From Bacteroidota bacterium (GTDB lineage: Bacteria; Bacteroidota; Bacteroidia; Flavobacteriales; Flavobacteriaceae), in assembly GCA_022560715.1 (NCBI GenBank), contig JADFSQ010000100.1, forward strand, positions 1-7,217: a DNA stretch of 7,217 nucleotides. The letters are read 5' to 3'. Positions 5,908-7,217 of this stretch are shown in pieces. Position 1 is the stretch's first letter. Every line of letters begins with the position of its first letter. Made by a program: the position numbers and the translations under genes. The notes under the pieces were generated by a model, which saw only the letters and a program-made list of their open reading frames with translations, had not been told where the DNA came from and did not search any database.

Positions 5908-7217
5908 ATGTCAAATCAAGAAGATAAATTTAAGAAGGTCATTTCTCATGCAAAAGAGTATGGTTATGTGTTTCAGAGTAGTGAAATATATGATGGATTA
6001 AGTGCAGTTTACGATTATGGTCAAAACGGAGTAGAGTTAAAAAACAATATTCGCGATTATTGGTGGAAAGCCATGGTACAAATGCATGAAAATATTGTGG
6101 GTTTAGATGCTGCAATATTTATGCATCCTACAACTTGGAAAGCTTCAGGACACGTTGATGCTTTTAGCGATCCGTTAATTGATAATAAGGATTCTAAAAA
6201 ACGCTATAGAGCTGATGTTTTGGTTGAAGATTATGTTGCTAAATTAGAAGCTAAAATCGAAAAAGAAATAAAAAAAGCAGCTAAACGTTTTGGTAATGCT
6301 TTTAATAAAGAAGAATTTATCTCAACCAATCCAAGAGTTTTAGGCTACAAACAAAAAGGGGACGCTATTTTAAAACGTCTCGGCAAATCTTTAGAGAATG
6401 AAGATTTAGCAGATGTAAAAGCACTTATTGATGAATTAGAAATTGCTGATCCTTTATCTGGAAGTAAAAATTGGACAGAGGTTAAGCAGTTTAATCTTAT
6501 GTTTGGCACAAAATTAGGAGCTTCTGCCGAAACTGCTATGGATTTGTATTTACGTCCTGAAACTGCACAAGGCATTTTTGTAAACTTTTTAAATGTTCAA
6601 AAATCTGGAAGATTAAAGATTCCTTTCGGGATTGCACAAACAGGAAAAGCCTTTAGAAACGAAATAGTTGCTCGACAATTTATTTTTAGAATGCGTGAGT
6701 TTGAGCAAATGGAAATGCAGTTTTTTATAAAACCTGGAACACAAAAAGAATGGTTCAAACACTGGAAAGGAGTCAGACTAAAATGGCATTTATCATTAGG
6801 ATTAGGAACAGAAAATTATCGATTTCACGACCACGAAAAATTAGCACATTATGCTGATGCTGCCACTGATATTGAGTTTAAATTTCCATTCGGATTTAAA
6901 GAATTGGAAGGCATACATTCGCGTACAGACTTCGATTTAAAAGCACACGAAGAGTATTCAGGCAAAAAATTACAGTATTTCGATCACGAGGAAAATAAGA
7001 GCTATGTGCCTTATGTAGTTGAAACTTCCATTGGTTTGGATCGCATGTTTTTAGCAGTATTCTCAAACGCATTACAGGAAGAAGAGTTAGAAAATGGAAC
7101 TTCACGAACCGTTTTAAAATTACCAGCAGTTTTAGCACCTACTAAAGCAGCCATTTTACCATTGGTAAAAAAAGATGGATTACCCAAAATTGCCAAGCAA
7201 ATTGCAGAGTATTTAAA
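5908..7217 (+). CDS. glyS: Glycine--tRNA ligase, α2 (single-chain) type, N-terminal 436 codons (3' end outside window)
   Basis: This class II aminoacyl-tRNA synthetase charges tRNA-Gly in the cytoplasm. The frame starts at ATG 5908 (MSNQEDKFKKVISHAKEYGY) and runs open to the window edge. The early block FQSSEIYDGLSAVYDYGQNG and the segment HVDAFSDPL (about 78-86) are typical of the eukaryote/archaea-like homodimeric GlyRS, not the αβ type. Class II motif 2 is F249-R250-N251-E252-I253, followed by RQFIFRMREFEQMEMQFF. Motif 3 is ETSIGLDRM with Arg379. From about residue 400 the sequence LPAVLAPTKAAILPLV enters the C-terminal anticodon-binding domain, which is cut by the window end. Roughly 75 further residues would be expected from the usual size of about 510. 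It is transcribed divergently from comF across 75 bases. No T-box or other leader is possible in that space. Confidence 0.96.
   Translation, partial: MSNQEDKFKKVISHAKEYGYVFQSSEIYDGLSAVYDYGQNGVELKNNIRDYWWKAMVQMHENIVGLDAAIFMHPTTWKASGHVDAFSDPLIDNKDSKKRYRADVLVEDYVAKLEAKIEKEIKKAAKRFGNAFNKEEFISTNPRVLGYKQKGDAILKRLGKSLENEDLADVKALIDELEIADPLSGSKNWTEVKQFNLMFGTKLGASAETAMDLYLRPETAQGIFVNFLNVQKSGRLKIPFGIAQTGKAFRNEIVARQFIFRMREFEQMEMQFFIKPGTQKEWFKHWKGVRLKWHLSLGLGTENYRFHDHEKLAHYADAATDIEFKFPFGFKELEGIHSRTDFDLKAHEEYSGKKLQYFDHEENKSYVPYVVETSIGLDRMFLAVFSNALQEEELENGTSRTVLKLPAVLAPTKAAILPLVKKDGLPKIAKQIAEYL

Noticed and set aside
6345..7196. Minus-strand frames of 61-80 codons opposite glyS
   Set aside because: The plus strand here is an uninterrupted glycyl-tRNA synthetase with motifs 2 and 3, so these are shadows.
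1..7217. Defence system, CRISPR array, prophage or tRNA in the window
   Set aside because: All long frames are recognisable housekeeping or envelope genes, and no spaced direct repeats or tRNA cloverleaf was seen.

Overview
The window is AT-rich DNA from a member of the Bacteroidota, most likely a marine-type Flavobacteriaceae. Several things point there: the C-terminal sequence of SdhB, an α2-type glycyl-tRNA synthetase, a Big_5/Ig-like lipoprotein typical of this phylum, the lack of Shine-Dalgarno sequences before the starts, and Bacteroidota-type -7 promoter boxes (TAnnTTTG) near several starts. The genes look like ordinary chromosomal core genes. The assignment rests on recognising protein families by eye; no search was run.

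Plus strand, 1-3206: the 3' end of sdhB (succinate dehydrogenase iron-sulfur subunit); a secreted M28 zinc peptidase; a YbdL-type methionine/glutamine aminotransferase; and a YafV/Nit2-type omega-amidase 13 bases behind it. The last two form a logical pair. The transaminase uses glutamine to re-aminate a 2-oxo acid such as 2-oxo-4-methylthiobutyrate, which leaves 2-oxoglutaramate, and the amidase hydrolyses that to 2-oxoglutarate and ammonia.

Convergent junction, 3203-3473: this is the most unusual part. A 271-base segment is bounded by a 21-base inverted repeat (20 of 21 matching) with TTAA at both outer ends, and it is almost completely self-complementary inside: a 93-base long hairpin, a second stem, and a 48-base hairpin capped by C(UUCG)G. 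Removing the segment and one TTAA in silico gives a junction where the plus-strand amidase still ends at its present stop, while the minus-strand lipoprotein gene gains a TAA TAA stop just after its conserved end. This suggests that a small non-autonomous, MITE-like element inserted at TTAA between two convergent genes and supplied the last 15 residues of the lipoprotein. Its folds probably now act as the terminator region.

Minus strand, 3421-5832: a Big_5/Ig-like lipoprotein of unknown function (best start is the ATG at 5073, not the upstream GTG) and, upstream of it, a ComF-family phosphoribosyltransferase-like protein.

Plus strand, 5908-7217: the first 436 codons of glycyl-tRNA synthetase, open to the window end and divergent from comF. 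The -7-like box lies only four bases before its ATG, so its mRNA may be leaderless or nearly so. No tRNA, rRNA, CRISPR array, transposase gene or phage gene was seen.
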